NCBI RefSeq assembly: GCF_965118895.1
Contig: NZ_CBCPJJ010000008.1
Span: 310,001 to 374,000, forward strand
DNA: 64,000 bases
Reading direction: 5' to 3'
Source: Rahnella inusitata_A
GTDB lineage: Bacteria > Pseudomonadota > Gammaproteobacteria > Enterobacterales > Enterobacteriaceae
Part shown: positions 18,205 to 26,606 of the stretch, in pieces
Layout of the letters: each line of letters begins with the position of its first letter
Numbering within the stretch: position 1 is the stretch's first letter
Notes under the pieces: generated by a model
Databases searched by the model: none
Told to the model about the DNA's origin: nothing
Seen by the model: only the letters and a program-made list of their open reading frames with translations
Position numbers and translations under genes: made by a program

Positions 18205-19805
18205 ATGGCACTCTCCTTTTCATTGGGCATGACGCAATTCTGGAATGGATTAGCGGAAATGCAAAATCGGGGTTTTTACTGGGTCAATGCGGACAGCCAG
18301 GAGGCGGCGTATCGTTTATGCGGTCAAGTTCTTGAGGCACAGCAAGGCGTTGCACCGGTCAATGTTCTGTTTTCGGAGCACAATTTAATTTGCAATGATC
18401 CTGAAAAAAAACTAGCCGAAGATGACGTTCTTTTCACCGCTTTAAAAGAAACGCCTAAGCAAATTTTTTATTATCAGCTGGCCAATGGAAAGAAAGCCTT
18501 GCTGACATTACCGGCGGATATTAATCGTATACGCCACACACAATCCTCACTGATGATTTTATTGCTGCCCGCCAGTTCATGGCTGACGTTAAACGATAAA
18601 CAACTGACCCGCTGGATGCAGGGAATCAGCGACTCAGCCGATAATAAAAACAGCACCTGTCTTATTCTCTGCTACGGCGCGGGTATTAATGCGTTAAAAA
18701 CCCAGCTGCATTTATACCACCGTCAAATAAGCGGAGTAGCCGAACTTAAAACAAATATTGAACCGAATCAGTGGGCCGTGTCGTGGTGGCATGACAATAT
18801 TGCGTCCGAAGCCAATACGCTTTACCCGCTGAGCGTGCGAAAAACCGGCTGGGAAATCCAGAAAAATATTCCCGCGTCAGTGGCTGAACAAACCGGCGAT
18901 GACCAGTGGATGTTACTGGCGGAACGCTCGGTGCTCGAAGGCGCCCCCCGCTTTCTGAACGCTGGTTCCTGTTCGATGATAATGCCGCGCTGGCAGAACG
19001 AGCGGCACATGCCCGCGTGGCAACGGTAATTTTTGCGCTCAGTGGCAATGACGAAGTGGAAGTCATGGCGCGCCAGATCCACCGCCTGCGCATACAACGC
19101 GGCAATGGATTGAAAATCGTTATTCGCGAAATGAACTCCTCGCTGCGCTATATCGATCAGCGTTTGTTGCAAGCCTGCGGGGCAAATCTGGTGGTTCCGC
19201 ACGCGGCGCGCCTCTCCAACTTCCTGACCTTGCTCGACGATTTGCAAAACCTCAGCTTCAGCCGCCATGTTCCGCAAGATATTGAGGTGCTGCTCGACAG
19301 CCGTTTACCCACGCACCATAAAGGCTATCTGCCGCTGCCGGTGTTTTGCAGCGTAATGAAAGATATCTGGGCGCATGCCTCTCTGGCGACCGAATCGCGC
19401 GGGATCCTTATCTCCCTGCGACCGGCCATCGGCATCAACCCGCAGCAGGCGATGTCACTGTGTTCGCTGCGCCGCGACGGCGACATCCTGACCGTCACGG
19501 AAAAACATCTTTATCTGTTCCTGTCCAACTGCCTGGTCAGTGATGTCGACAGCGTGCTGGCGTTTCTCTTCAATCTGCCGGTCAAAGACGTTTTTACCAG
19601 CCAGACTTTCTGGAGTCAGGAAACGGATATCCGGACCGAAGTCCGCCGTCTGGCCGCCAAACCGCCGATGGTGCAGCCGGTCATGGCTGCCGAAGCCTAT
19701 ACAGCGCATAAAATCGAACCGCTGAAACGCGCCCCGGTGCATCAGCCCGTTCCCATTACGCTGGCCATCAGTGATGCGCCGGTGATAAAGACACCGGAAC
19801 TCTGA
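18205..19805 (+). pseudogene. bcsE: bcsE, broken by a one-base frameshift in a C tract
   Basis: Two frames together cover a full-length BcsE of about 533 residues (E. coli 523). The first runs from the ATG at 18205 to a stop at 19029; the family sequence continues in another frame from about 18942 to 19805. The switch maps to the six C residues at 18944-18949: with seven the protein would read 'VLEGAPPLSERWFLF', the conserved family sequence. BcsE binds c-di-GMP through its GIL domain and helps maximal cellulose output; the 'RDGD' motif needed for that lies after the shift ('CSLRRDGDILTV'). A sequencing or assembly error, slippage or true loss are all possible. Confidence 0.88.
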
Positions 19806-19806
19806 C

Positions 19807-20037
19807 ATGAATATCAGCGACATCATTGAGATTTTTATTGTTGCGGCGTTCCTTTTTATCCCGCTTGGTTATGCGCTGCGCAGCCGTGTGCCGCGCTGGA
19901 AAAATCAGTTGGCCGCACGTTTTTTCAAACCGCGCTATTTAACACCTATCACTATCAGCATGGTCAATAAGCACCGCCAGCGCGCCGCGCAGGCAGAAGC
20001 TTCTCCTGCTACAGGGAAATCCAAAACGTCATTATGA
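19807..20037 (+). CDS. bcsF: BcsF, small cellulose complex membrane protein
   Basis: A 76-residue protein (E. coli 63) with one N-terminal membrane helix ('IIEIFIVAAFLFIPLGYAL') followed by a basic cytoplasmic segment ('RSRVPRWKNQLAARFFKPRYLTP'). BcsF recruits BcsE to the membrane and links to BcsG. It begins 1 bp after the bcsE stop and overlaps bcsG by 4 bp (ATGA), so bcsEFG is one coupled operon. Confidence 0.9.
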   Translation: MNISDIIEIFIVAAFLFIPLGYALRSRVPRWKNQLAARFFKPRYLTPITISMVNKHRQRAAQAEASPATGKSKTSL

Positions 20038-21677
20038 AAGCATCGCAATCTTCTGCACCGCGTTTGCGGGTCTGGCAATCCTGGCGCGGTCTCGGCGCCT
20101 GGAACTACTATTTTTTGCTCAAATTTGTCCTGCTTTGGCAGGGTTATCTGAATTTTGATGCGCTCGGCAACCTGATTTTCGCCGCCGCGCTGTTATTCCC
20201 GTTGCCTTCTTTACGGGTGCACCGCTGGCGTCAGTGGACTGCCCTGCCATTCGGGCTGGCATTGTTGTATCACGACACCTGGCTGCCGGGCTGGCGTTCG
20301 ATTGTCAGTCAGGGCGCGGACGTTACCGGTTTCAGTATGGGCTATTTGCTGGAGCTGGCTGACCGCTTCATCAACTGGCAGTGGATCGGCGTCGGTTTCG
20401 CTCTGCTGGTGGGTTATCTGTTCGTCTCGCAGTGGATCCGCCTGACGACCTTCACCGTCGCCGCGCTGCTGTGGGTGAACCTGAGCTTCCTCATCACCCC
20501 GTTCCTGGCCTCAAAGCCGGTGACGGCTGCGGTGCAACCGACCGTCACCGCACAGCCGGTTGCTGCGTCCGGCACGGTGAATACGGTTAACGGCCCGCCG
20601 ACGGATGCCAACCTCAGCGCCTATTTAGAGCAGTTTTACCAGAACGAAAGCCGCCGGACGGTACGTTTCCCGGACGCCCTGCCTGCTGACGCGCAGCCTT
20701 TTGATCTCCTGGTTATCAATATCTGTTCACTGGCCTGGGCGGATCTGGACGCGGTTAATCTTTCCACTTCCCCGCTGTGGTCGCGTTTTGATTATGTGTT
20801 CAGTAATTTCAACTCGGCGACCGCCTACAGCGGCCCGGCGTCAATCCGCCTGCTGCGCGCCAGCTGTGGTCAGTCATCGCATCACAATTTGTATCAGGCC
20901 GCCGGACAGCAGTGTTATCTGTTCGACGATCTGGCGCGTCTGGGCTTCACTTCCCAGCTGGCGATGGATCACACCGGCGAGTTCGGTAATTACATCGGCA
21001 ACCTGCGCGATGACGCCGACATGAAATCTCCGCTGATGTCGCAGGCGGGGCTCGGCCATGAGCTGACCTCTTTTGACGGTTCGCCTATCTTCAACGACGG
21101 GCAGTTATTCACCCGCTGGCTGGAGAATCAGGAAAAAGCCGGTACCGCGCGTACTGCGACGTTCTTCAACCTGATCCCGTTGCACGACGGCAACCGTTAC
21201 GTCGGTAGCAACAAAAGCGCCGACTACCGCAGCCGTGCCACAACCCTGCTCAACAATTTGAATGCTTTTATGGATCAGCTGGAAAAATCAGGTCGTAAAG
21301 TGATGCTGGTGGTGGTTCCGGAACACGGCGCGGCGCTGGTTGGCGATAAAATGCAGATTTCTGGCCTGCGCGATATCCCAAGCCCTGGCATAACCCACAT
21401 CCCGGTCGGCGTGAAGTTCTTCGGAATGCAGGCGCCGCACAGTGCCTCACCGATAAAGATCGACGCGCCAAGCAGCTATCTGGCCATCGCTGAAATGGTG
21501 TCCCGCGCCGCAGACGGTAAAGTCTTCACCAGTCCGTCGATGGACTGGAAAACCTTCAGCGCCAACCTGCCACAGACACCGCTGGTTTCAGAGAATGAAA
21601 ACGCCGTGGTGATGGAATATCAGGGGAAGATCTACATACGGTTGAATGGCGGAGGATGGGTACCGTACCCGAGTTGA
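20034..21677 (+). CDS. bcsG: Cellulose phosphoethanolamine transferase BcsG
   Basis: A 547-residue protein (E. coli 559) that moves phosphoethanolamine from phosphatidylethanolamine to cellulose in the periplasm. Four or five N-terminal membrane helices (about 25-165) precede a periplasmic alkaline-phosphatase-like domain. The nucleophile is Ser266 in 'YSGPASIRLLRASCGQ', and the zinc-binding 'VVVPEHGAAL' is present near residue 428. Its presence says the polymer made here would be pEtN-cellulose, as in E. coli and Salmonella, not plain cellulose. Confidence 0.95.
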   Translation: MKASQSSAPRLRVWQSWRGLGAWNYYFLLKFVLLWQGYLNFDALGNLIFAAALLFPLPSLRVHRWRQWTALPFGLALLYHDTWLPGWRSIVSQGADVTGFSMGYLLELADRFINWQWIGVGFALLVGYLFVSQWIRLTTFTVAALLWVNLSFLITPFLASKPVTAAVQPTVTAQPVAASGTVNTVNGPPTDANLSAYLEQFYQNESRRTVRFPDALPADAQPFDLLVINICSLAWADLDAVNLSTSPLWSRFDYVFSNFNSATAYSGPASIRLLRASCGQSSHHNLYQAAGQQCYLFDDLARLGFTSQLAMDHTGEFGNYIGNLRDDADMKSPLMSQAGLGHELTSFDGSPIFNDGQLFTRWLENQEKAGTARTATFFNLIPLHDGNRYVGSNKSADYRSRATTLLNNLNAFMDQLEKSGRKVMLVVVPEHGAALVGDKMQISGLRDIPSPGITHIPVGVKFFGMQAPHSASPIKIDAPSSYLAIAEMVSRAADGKVFTSPSMDWKTFSANLPQTPLVSENENAVVMEYQGKIYIRLNGGGWVPYPS

Positions 21678-21818
21678 TTGTGCGGAGGCCACCGCACACT
21701 GGGCGTTGAGATTCAACTTCAACTTGAAAACCTTGAATTTGAATTCAAACGCCCCCGCGGCCATCACCCTAAATAGTGATATTATTCCCACATTCAATTA
21801 CTTCCCCCGGATATCACC

Positions 21819-22490
21819 ATGTCTGCTCCACCGGATTTACTCCGTCTGAACGATGTGTCATTCACGCTCAACACTACTCCGCTCCTTGAGCCCGTCTCGC
21901 TCACCCTTAATCCCGGTGAATTCACCCTGCTTACCGGCCCGTCGGGCAGTGGCAAAAGTACCTTGCTAAAAATCATGGCGTCGCTGCAAACCCCGACCGG
22001 CGGGACGATTCTGTTTAAAGGTGAAGATATCAGCCGCATTAAACCGGAGACTTATCGCCAGCGGGTGTCCTATTGCTTCCAGACGCCGTCACTGTTTGGC
22101 GAAACCGTGCGGGACAATCTGGCGCTGCCTTATCAGATCAGACAGAAAAAAGTGGACGAAGCACTTCTGCGCGCCTGGCTGAAACGGGTGCATCTTTCAC
22201 CTGAAATCCTGAGCAAAAATATTCAGGAACTGTCCGGCGGTGAGAAACAACGCATCGCCCTGCTGCGCAATCTGCAATTCCTGCCTGACGTGTTGTTGCT
22301 CGATGAAATCACCAGCGCACTCGATGAAGACAACAAAGAAAATATCAACGAGATTATCGCCAGTCTGGTGGAGGACAAACAGCTCGCGGTGCTGTGGGTG
22401 AGCCACGATCAGAATGAAATACGCCACGCAAAAAACGTCATTACGTTATCCCATTCCACGCACGAGAACGCCGTTCATGAATCAGCATAA
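21819..22490 (+). CDS. fetA: Iron export ABC transporter ATP-binding subunit FetA
   Basis: A 223-residue ATPase with Walker A 'GPSGSGKST', Q-loop 'SYCFQTPSLF', signature 'LSGGEKQR', Walker B 'VLLLDEITSALD' and the switch His in 'WVSHDQNEI'. Length and sequence follow E. coli FetA (YbbL), which with FetB lowers intracellular iron and improves resistance to hydrogen peroxide. It overlaps fetB by 14 bp. Its preceding gap (21678-21818) is AT-rich and holds its promoter. Confidence 0.92.
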   Translation: MSAPPDLLRLNDVSFTLNTTPLLEPVSLTLNPGEFTLLTGPSGSGKSTLLKIMASLQTPTGGTILFKGEDISRIKPETYRQRVSYCFQTPSLFGETVRDNLALPYQIRQKKVDEALLRAWLKRVHLSPEILSKNIQELSGGEKQRIALLRNLQFLPDVLLLDEITSALDEDNKENINEIIASLVEDKQLAVLWVSHDQNEIRHAKNVITLSHSTHENAVHESA

Positions 22491-23250
22491 TATTACTAAT
22501 GAATCCCTGGCGCTGGCGCTGATATTGGTGGTCGTCGCCCTGCTGGTCAGCAGCAAAGAAAAACTCGGGCTGGAAAAAGACATCATCTGGAGCGTAGCGC
22601 GGGCGATCGTACAACTGGTGATTGTCGGCTATGTTCTGAAATACATATTCGATCTCAATAATGGCTGGCTGACCGTGTTGATGGTGCTGTTCATCTGCGT
22701 GAATGCCGCGCTGAATGCCAAAAAACGCAGCCGCAATATTGATAACGGTTTTGTGATTTCGTTTGTCGCGATTACGGTGGGCACCACGCTGACGCTGACA
22801 ATACTTATTCTGACCGGTTCGATTGAGTTTCTGCCGATGCAGGTCATCCCGATTTCAGGCATGGTGGCCGGGAATGCAATGGTGGCGGTGGGGTTGTGTT
22901 ACAGCAATCTGAACCAGCGTTTTCTGGATAATCAGCAAAAAATTTTGGAGATGCTCAGCCTCGGCGCATCGACAAAAATTGCATCCGGTCGGATTATTCG
23001 CGACAGCATTCGTGCAGCGATGATCCCGACCGTGGATGCGGCAAAAACCGTCGGGATTGTCAGCCTGCCAGGCATGATGTCCGGGCTGATTTTTGCCGGA
23101 ATAGACCCGGTGAAAGCCATCAAATATCAGATAATGGTGACGTTTATGTTGCTGGGCACCGCAAGCTTATCGACCATTATCGCGGGTTATCTGGCCTTTC
23201 AGCGTTTCTACAACGACCGCGCGCAATTGCGCAGCCTGAAATCCTCGTAA
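22477..23250 (+). CDS. fetB: Iron export ABC transporter permease FetB
   Basis: A 257-residue membrane protein (E. coli 259) with about six or seven helices and the UPF0014 hallmarks 'MQVIPISGMVAGNAMVAVGLCY', 'RDSIRAAMIPTVDAAKTVGIVSLPGMMSGLIFAGIDP' in pieces. The start ATG at 22477 (MNQHNITNESLALAL) matches E. coli FetB; an upstream in-frame ATG at 22414 would extend it through fetA. A hairpin follows at 23259-23284. Confidence 0.93.
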   Translation: MNQHNITNESLALALILVVVALLVSSKEKLGLEKDIIWSVARAIVQLVIVGYVLKYIFDLNNGWLTVLMVLFICVNAALNAKKRSRNIDNGFVISFVAITVGTTLTLTILILTGSIEFLPMQVIPISGMVAGNAMVAVGLCYSNLNQRFLDNQQKILEMLSLGASTKIASGRIIRDSIRAAMIPTVDAAKTVGIVSLPGMMSGLIFAGIDPVKAIKYQIMVTFMLLGTASLSTIIAGYLAFQRFYNDRAQLRSLKSS

Positions 23251-23258
23251 TCCCCTTT

Positions 23259-23284
23259 TGCGCCCGGCCATTGCGGGCGCATTT
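23259..23284 (+). terminator. Terminator between fetB and the GntR gene
   Basis: Stem TGCGCCCG (23259-23266) and CGGGCGCA (23274-23281) followed by TTTATC. The two neighbouring genes converge, and it may serve both: TTTT precedes it on the other strand as AAAA. Confidence 0.65.
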
Positions 23285-23296
23285 ATCATCTCATCG

Positions 23297-23992
23297 CTAC
23301 AAATCGGACAGAACCTGCCGCAGATTTATTTCTCCCGTATCCGCGTCATCAAGGTCTAACACACCTTCCAAATCGTCGAGATGCTCCAGCATAATTTCCG
23401 CTGCCTGCGCGGTGTCTCCCGCTTCCAGCGCGTTGATGATCGCTTCGTGCTCATCGCACTGGCAGGAAGGCACTTCGTTACGCTGGTAAAGCGCCACGAT
23501 AAGGGAACTGCGCACCATCAGATTCGACAGAATTTCACTCAGTACGCTATTGCCACAAATCTCACCGAGGATCAGATGAAACTCGCTAAGCTCGCGCACG
23601 ATAGCACGGCGGTCTTCTGATGCGGTGGCCACACGTTCGTTACGCATATGGCTGATGATGCGCTGACGATGAGTCCGCATTACGTCCGGTGTAATGCTTT
23701 CGACAATTGCCCGCTCGATGGCGCGGCGGGCGATAAACACTTCGCGGGCTTCTTTTGCGGTAGGCTGAGACACCATCGCGCCACGGTTGGGTTCGATGGT
23801 CACAATGCGCTGCATGGCCAGACGCTGGAGCGCCACCTGAACGTGGTTGCGATTTGCCCCCAGCGCTTCAACCAGCTGAGACTCCACCAGGCGTGTTCCG
23901 GGCCGCAACCTTTGCTGGCCGATGGCTTTCGAGAGGATTTCGGCAATACGCTGAACTTCCAGCTGTTTAGCGGTTGTGGTGTTTGTGCTCAT
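23297..23992 (-). CDS. GntR-family (FadR/FCD) transcriptional regulator
   Basis: A 231-residue regulator with an N-terminal winged helix (about 10-80; 'LRPGTRLVESQLVEALGANRNHVQVALQRLAMQRIVTI' in parts) and a C-terminal all-helical FCD ligand domain (about 90-215). Acidic and His residues expected for the FCD metal site are visible ('EFHLILGEICGN', 'DEHEAIINALEAGD'). Such proteins respond to organic acids or purine-pathway intermediates; the effector cannot be read. No neighbour is an obvious target, since the gene converges on fetB. Confidence 0.82.
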   Translation of the reverse strand: MSTNTTTAKQLEVQRIAEILSKAIGQQRLRPGTRLVESQLVEALGANRNHVQVALQRLAMQRIVTIEPNRGAMVSQPTAKEAREVFIARRAIERAIVESITPDVMRTHRQRIISHMRNERVATASEDRRAIVRELSEFHLILGEICGNSVLSEILSNLMVRSSLIVALYQRNEVPSCQCDEHEAIINALEAGDTAQAAEIMLEHLDDLEGVLDLDDADTGEINLRQVLSDL

Positions 23993-24212
23993 GGAATGGG
24001 ATATAGCCTCTTATGCAGGTCTGTCTTTCTACGCAATATTTGCGACTAAATTAGCACTCTTTGTTCAGGATTTCAGTCGTAAATCATGCACAGGATTGTT
24101 ACAAAGCCTGCACATTTCCCTCACCACACTTATCGGTGAGACATATCAAAGCACTGCCTCCCCGATTTTCCGGGAAGACAGTGTCAGAACGGAGGGAAAT
24201 GAAGACGAGGGG

Positions 24213-24863
24213 TTACAGGGTGACTGCATCTCTGACCGGTGTATCTCCGCCGCGTAACTCCCACTGTTTGCCGATGCTTGACGGCGTTTGTAATACGGCG
24301 ACCACCACCAACGCCACATCCTCACGGGTCACTTCGCCTCTGCCGGCATGTTCGTTTAAGGTGATAAGCCCGGTGGCGGCATCATCGGTTAACGGCCCAG
24401 GACGGATGATCGTCCAGTCCAGCCCGCTTTTGCGAAGTTCAATATCGGCATCGCGTTTGGCTTCAACATAGGCTTTCCAGACCGGGTCGGTATCCGGCTT
24501 GAGCGGCTCATCCACACCTATCGCTGAAATCTGCACATAACGGCGTATCCCTGCCAGCTGCGCAGCCTGCGCCAGAAGGACAGAGCCCGCGTAATCGACG
24601 GTCTGTTTGCGTTCAGCTGTAGAACCGCCTCCGGCGCCGGCGGCAAACACAACGGCATCCGCGCCTTTAAGCCCGTTCGCCAGTTCTTGCGCGCTGGCAT
24701 TTTCGATATCTACAAGCACAGGGTCTGCACCCAGCGCTTCCATCTGCGATAACTGTTCAGGTTTGCGCACGATGCCGATTGCTTCCAGCCCCTGCGCACG
24801 CAAGTGTTTGATGATCAGTTTGCCTATCTGACCGTGTGCTCCCACGATTGCAACTTTAGTCAT
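24213..24863 (-). CDS. Atypical short-chain reductase (NAD(P)-binding)
   Basis: A 216-residue Rossmann protein of the atypical SDR group 5, similar to SOS-unrelated 'NAD(P)H-binding' proteins of the YhfK/YwnB type. The nucleotide motif is 'VGAHGQIG' (GxxGxxG) at residues 7-14; 'VFAAGAGGGST' and 'RRYVQISAIGV' follow. The usual catalytic Tyr-x-x-x-Lys is replaced by 'YVEAKRDAD', which keeps a Tyr and Lys. The substrate is unknown. The ATG at 24863 has AGGAGG upstream. Confidence 0.78.
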   Translation of the reverse strand: MTKVAIVGAHGQIGKLIIKHLRAQGLEAIGIVRKPEQLSQMEALGADPVLVDIENASAQELANGLKGADAVVFAAGAGGGSTAERKQTVDYAGSVLLAQAAQLAGIRRYVQISAIGVDEPLKPDTDPVWKAYVEAKRDADIELRKSGLDWTIIRPGPLTDDAATGLITLNEHAGRGEVTREDVALVVVAVLQTPSSIGKQWELRGGDTPVRDAVTL

Positions 24864-25188
24864 TACGCCTCCTGACGTTTTTCATTCCAGTTTATTTCCC
24901 TTTAACTGTAGCACATCGAATTTGACGCTTTGTAAGCGAGCGGAGCCGCCCCTGTGATTTTTTTCGCCGGTTCTTTGGCCACCCTTATTACGTTTTTGCG
25001 AGACATCACGAAGGAAAACATCACCCTCATTCACAAACCTGAAAACCTGTCCAGAATGCCTTTCGTAGCGGTAAAAAACGCAGGAAGCGGGCAAAAATGT
25101 GAAGCTGCTTCCTGTTTAAAAATAATCATAAATGATTACTTTTAAATTGTATGAAAGGTAATCATACTTCTGCGCAAGGAAAGCCACT
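24864..25188. promoter_or_regulatory. Gap upstream of the toxin-antitoxin pair
   Basis: A 325-bp gap without a gene. It holds a weak stem, CAGGAAGC (25081-25088) with GCTTCCTG (25107-25114), and next to it the AT-rich palindromes listed separately, which are the likely promoter-operator of the toxin gene. Nothing is recognised in 24900-25070. Confidence 0.5.
25124..25165. promoter_or_regulatory. Candidate operator of the HigBA pair
   Basis: Two nested symmetries: AATCAT-AA-ATGATT (25124-25137) and ATGATTAC (25132-25139) with GTAATCAT (25158-25165). They surround the expected promoter just ahead of the toxin ATG. Antitoxins of this class repress their own promoter by binding such palindromes; binding by this antitoxin is inferred. 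Confidence 0.55.
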
Positions 25189-25515
25189 GTGTACGATGTA
25201 ACCATCACCCGCAATGCGCAAAGGGAACTCGATAAAATGCCCGCCACGCTGATCGCAGCGCTAATTGAGGCTGTTGACGAGTTGGGGATTTATGGTGCCG
25301 CCTTACAGGATCCGGAGGTCCGGTATGTCGGACATGGAATACGGGAGCTTCGGGTATGCAGTCCTGAGGGTTTTGGCCGAGCGTTTTACTTTTTTATGAA
25401 GGGTCGGCGGATTTATATCGTCCATATTCTGCATAAGAAAACCGCTAAAACACCTCGTCAGGATCTGGAGCTGGCACTACAACGCATGAAAACAATCAAA
25501 AGGAATGAAATGTGA
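25189..25515 (+). CDS. HigB/RelE-family toxin (Gp49-like)
   Basis: A 108-residue protein of the RelE superfamily, phage Gp49-like branch. Features: 'VTITRNAQRELDKMPATLIAALIEAVDEL' N-terminal helices, 'GHGIRELRVCSPEGFGRAFYFFMKGRRIYIVHILHKK' beta-sheet core with conserved Arg and Lys residues, and 'KTPRQDLELALQRM' at the end. Relatives cleave mRNA on the ribosome. The GTGTAC start is reported by frame; toxin precedes antitoxin, as in higBA. The 4-bp overlap with the antitoxin supports a functional pair. Confidence 0.85.
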   Translation: MYDVTITRNAQRELDKMPATLIAALIEAVDELGIYGAALQDPEVRYVGHGIRELRVCSPEGFGRAFYFFMKGRRIYIVHILHKKTAKTPRQDLELALQRMKTIKRNEM

Positions 25516-25814
25516 AAGATGATTATGACGACGATGAACTGATCCCTTTCAGCGTGGTGAAAGCAGAGATGCTACAAAACCCTGAGGTCGCCGCCGCTTA
25601 CGCCGCCCTTCAGGTCCATAAAAAAATGGTCGCACAGCTTAAAGCTACACGCCTTGCCGAATCCCTTACGCAGGAAGACATCGCAAAGCGTACCGGGCTG
25701 AAAAAGCAAAACATCAGCCGGTTTGAAAACGGTACAGCCTCCCCGACGCTCAATACCGTCAGCCGTTACGCCGTCGCGCTCGGCGGCACTTTCGAATTTA
25801 AGAAACTTCACTGA
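25512..25814 (+). CDS. HigA-family antitoxin, XRE helix-turn-helix
   Basis: A 100-residue DNA-binding protein with an XRE-type helix-turn-helix at about 50-100 ('LTQEDIAKRTGLKKQNISRFENGTASPTLNTVSRYAVALGG' in parts). It starts at a GTG overlapping the toxin stop codon and would neutralise the toxin and repress the operon. Its 3' end overlaps the end of the convergent xdhC gene by 17 bp, so the pair appears inserted close against the xdh operon. Confidence 0.85.
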   Translation: MKDDYDDDELIPFSVVKAEMLQNPEVAAAYAALQVHKKMVAQLKATRLAESLTQEDIAKRTGLKKQNISRFENGTASPTLNTVSRYAVALGGTFEFKKLH

Positions 25815-26595
25815 CTTTCGTATTGTGCGCGCTGTAAGCGGCAATAAACTCCCCGGCGATCGCCACGGCGATTTCTGCCGGGAGTTTGCCACGTACGTCA
25901 GGCAATCCAACCGGGCAGCGCATTCTGGTGAGTTGCTCCTGCGAAATTCCTTTGCCGGATAAGCGATAATCGAAGCGTTTTCGCTTAGTCTCTGAGCCGA
26001 TCAGGCCGAAATAGCGAAAATCCCCGCGTTTAAGGATCCGCTCACTTAGCGCAAAATCAAGCTGATGATCGTGAGTCAGGACCATGAAATAGCTGCCCGC
26101 AGGCATCTGCGCCACCGTGCCTTCCGGTTCCTCGTCAACGATGCAGGTAATCTGTGCATCGACCTGCGCAGGGAATTCACTGGCGCGGGCATCCACCCAG
26201 GTGATGCGGCACGGCAGCGTGCTGAGAATGTTCACCAGCGCCCGTCCGACGTGGCCTGCGCCGTAGACCACCACCTGCGGTTGCGGATATCCGAGCGGTT
26301 CAAACAGCACCGAGGCCATTCCGCCACAGCACTGCCCAAGCCGGGCACCCAGTGAAAAGCGCTCAAACCGGCTGTTCTGTTCACCCTTTTTCAGCATCTC
26401 GCGGGCAATCGCTGTGACCTGAAACTCCAGATTACCGCCGCCCAGCGTGTAAAAAAGCTGGTCAGCGGTGATCAGCATTTTGCAGCCCGCATCACGCGGT
26501 GTGGAACCCTGCTGATCGACCAGCGTGGCCACCACGCAGGGTTCTGCGCGCGTTTGCAAATTGTGTAAACAGCTCACCCAGTCATCTGTACGCAT
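25798..26595 (-). CDS. xdhC: Xanthine dehydrogenase accessory protein XdhC
   Basis: A 265-residue XdhC/CoxI-family protein that binds molybdenum cofactor, helps its sulfuration and inserts it into XdhB. The N-terminal XdhC domain has 'VDQQGSTPRDAGCKMLIT' and 'CCGGMASVLFEPLG'; the C-terminal Rossmann domain has 'VYGAGHVGRALVNIL'. It starts 11 bp after xdhB, and its ribosome site CGGAG fits. Last gene of the guaD-xdh operon. Confidence 0.93.
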   Translation of the reverse strand: MRTDDWVSCLHNLQTRAEPCVVATLVDQQGSTPRDAGCKMLITADQLFYTLGGGNLEFQVTAIAREMLKKGEQNSRFERFSLGARLGQCCGGMASVLFEPLGYPQPQVVVYGAGHVGRALVNILSTLPCRITWVDARASEFPAQVDAQITCIVDEEPEGTVAQMPAGSYFMVLTHDHQLDFALSERILKRGDFRYFGLIGSETKRKRFDYRLSGKGISQEQLTRMRCPVGLPDVRGKLPAEIAVAIAGEFIAAYSAHNTKVSEVS

Positions 26596-26606
26596 GAGAA
26601 TCTCCG

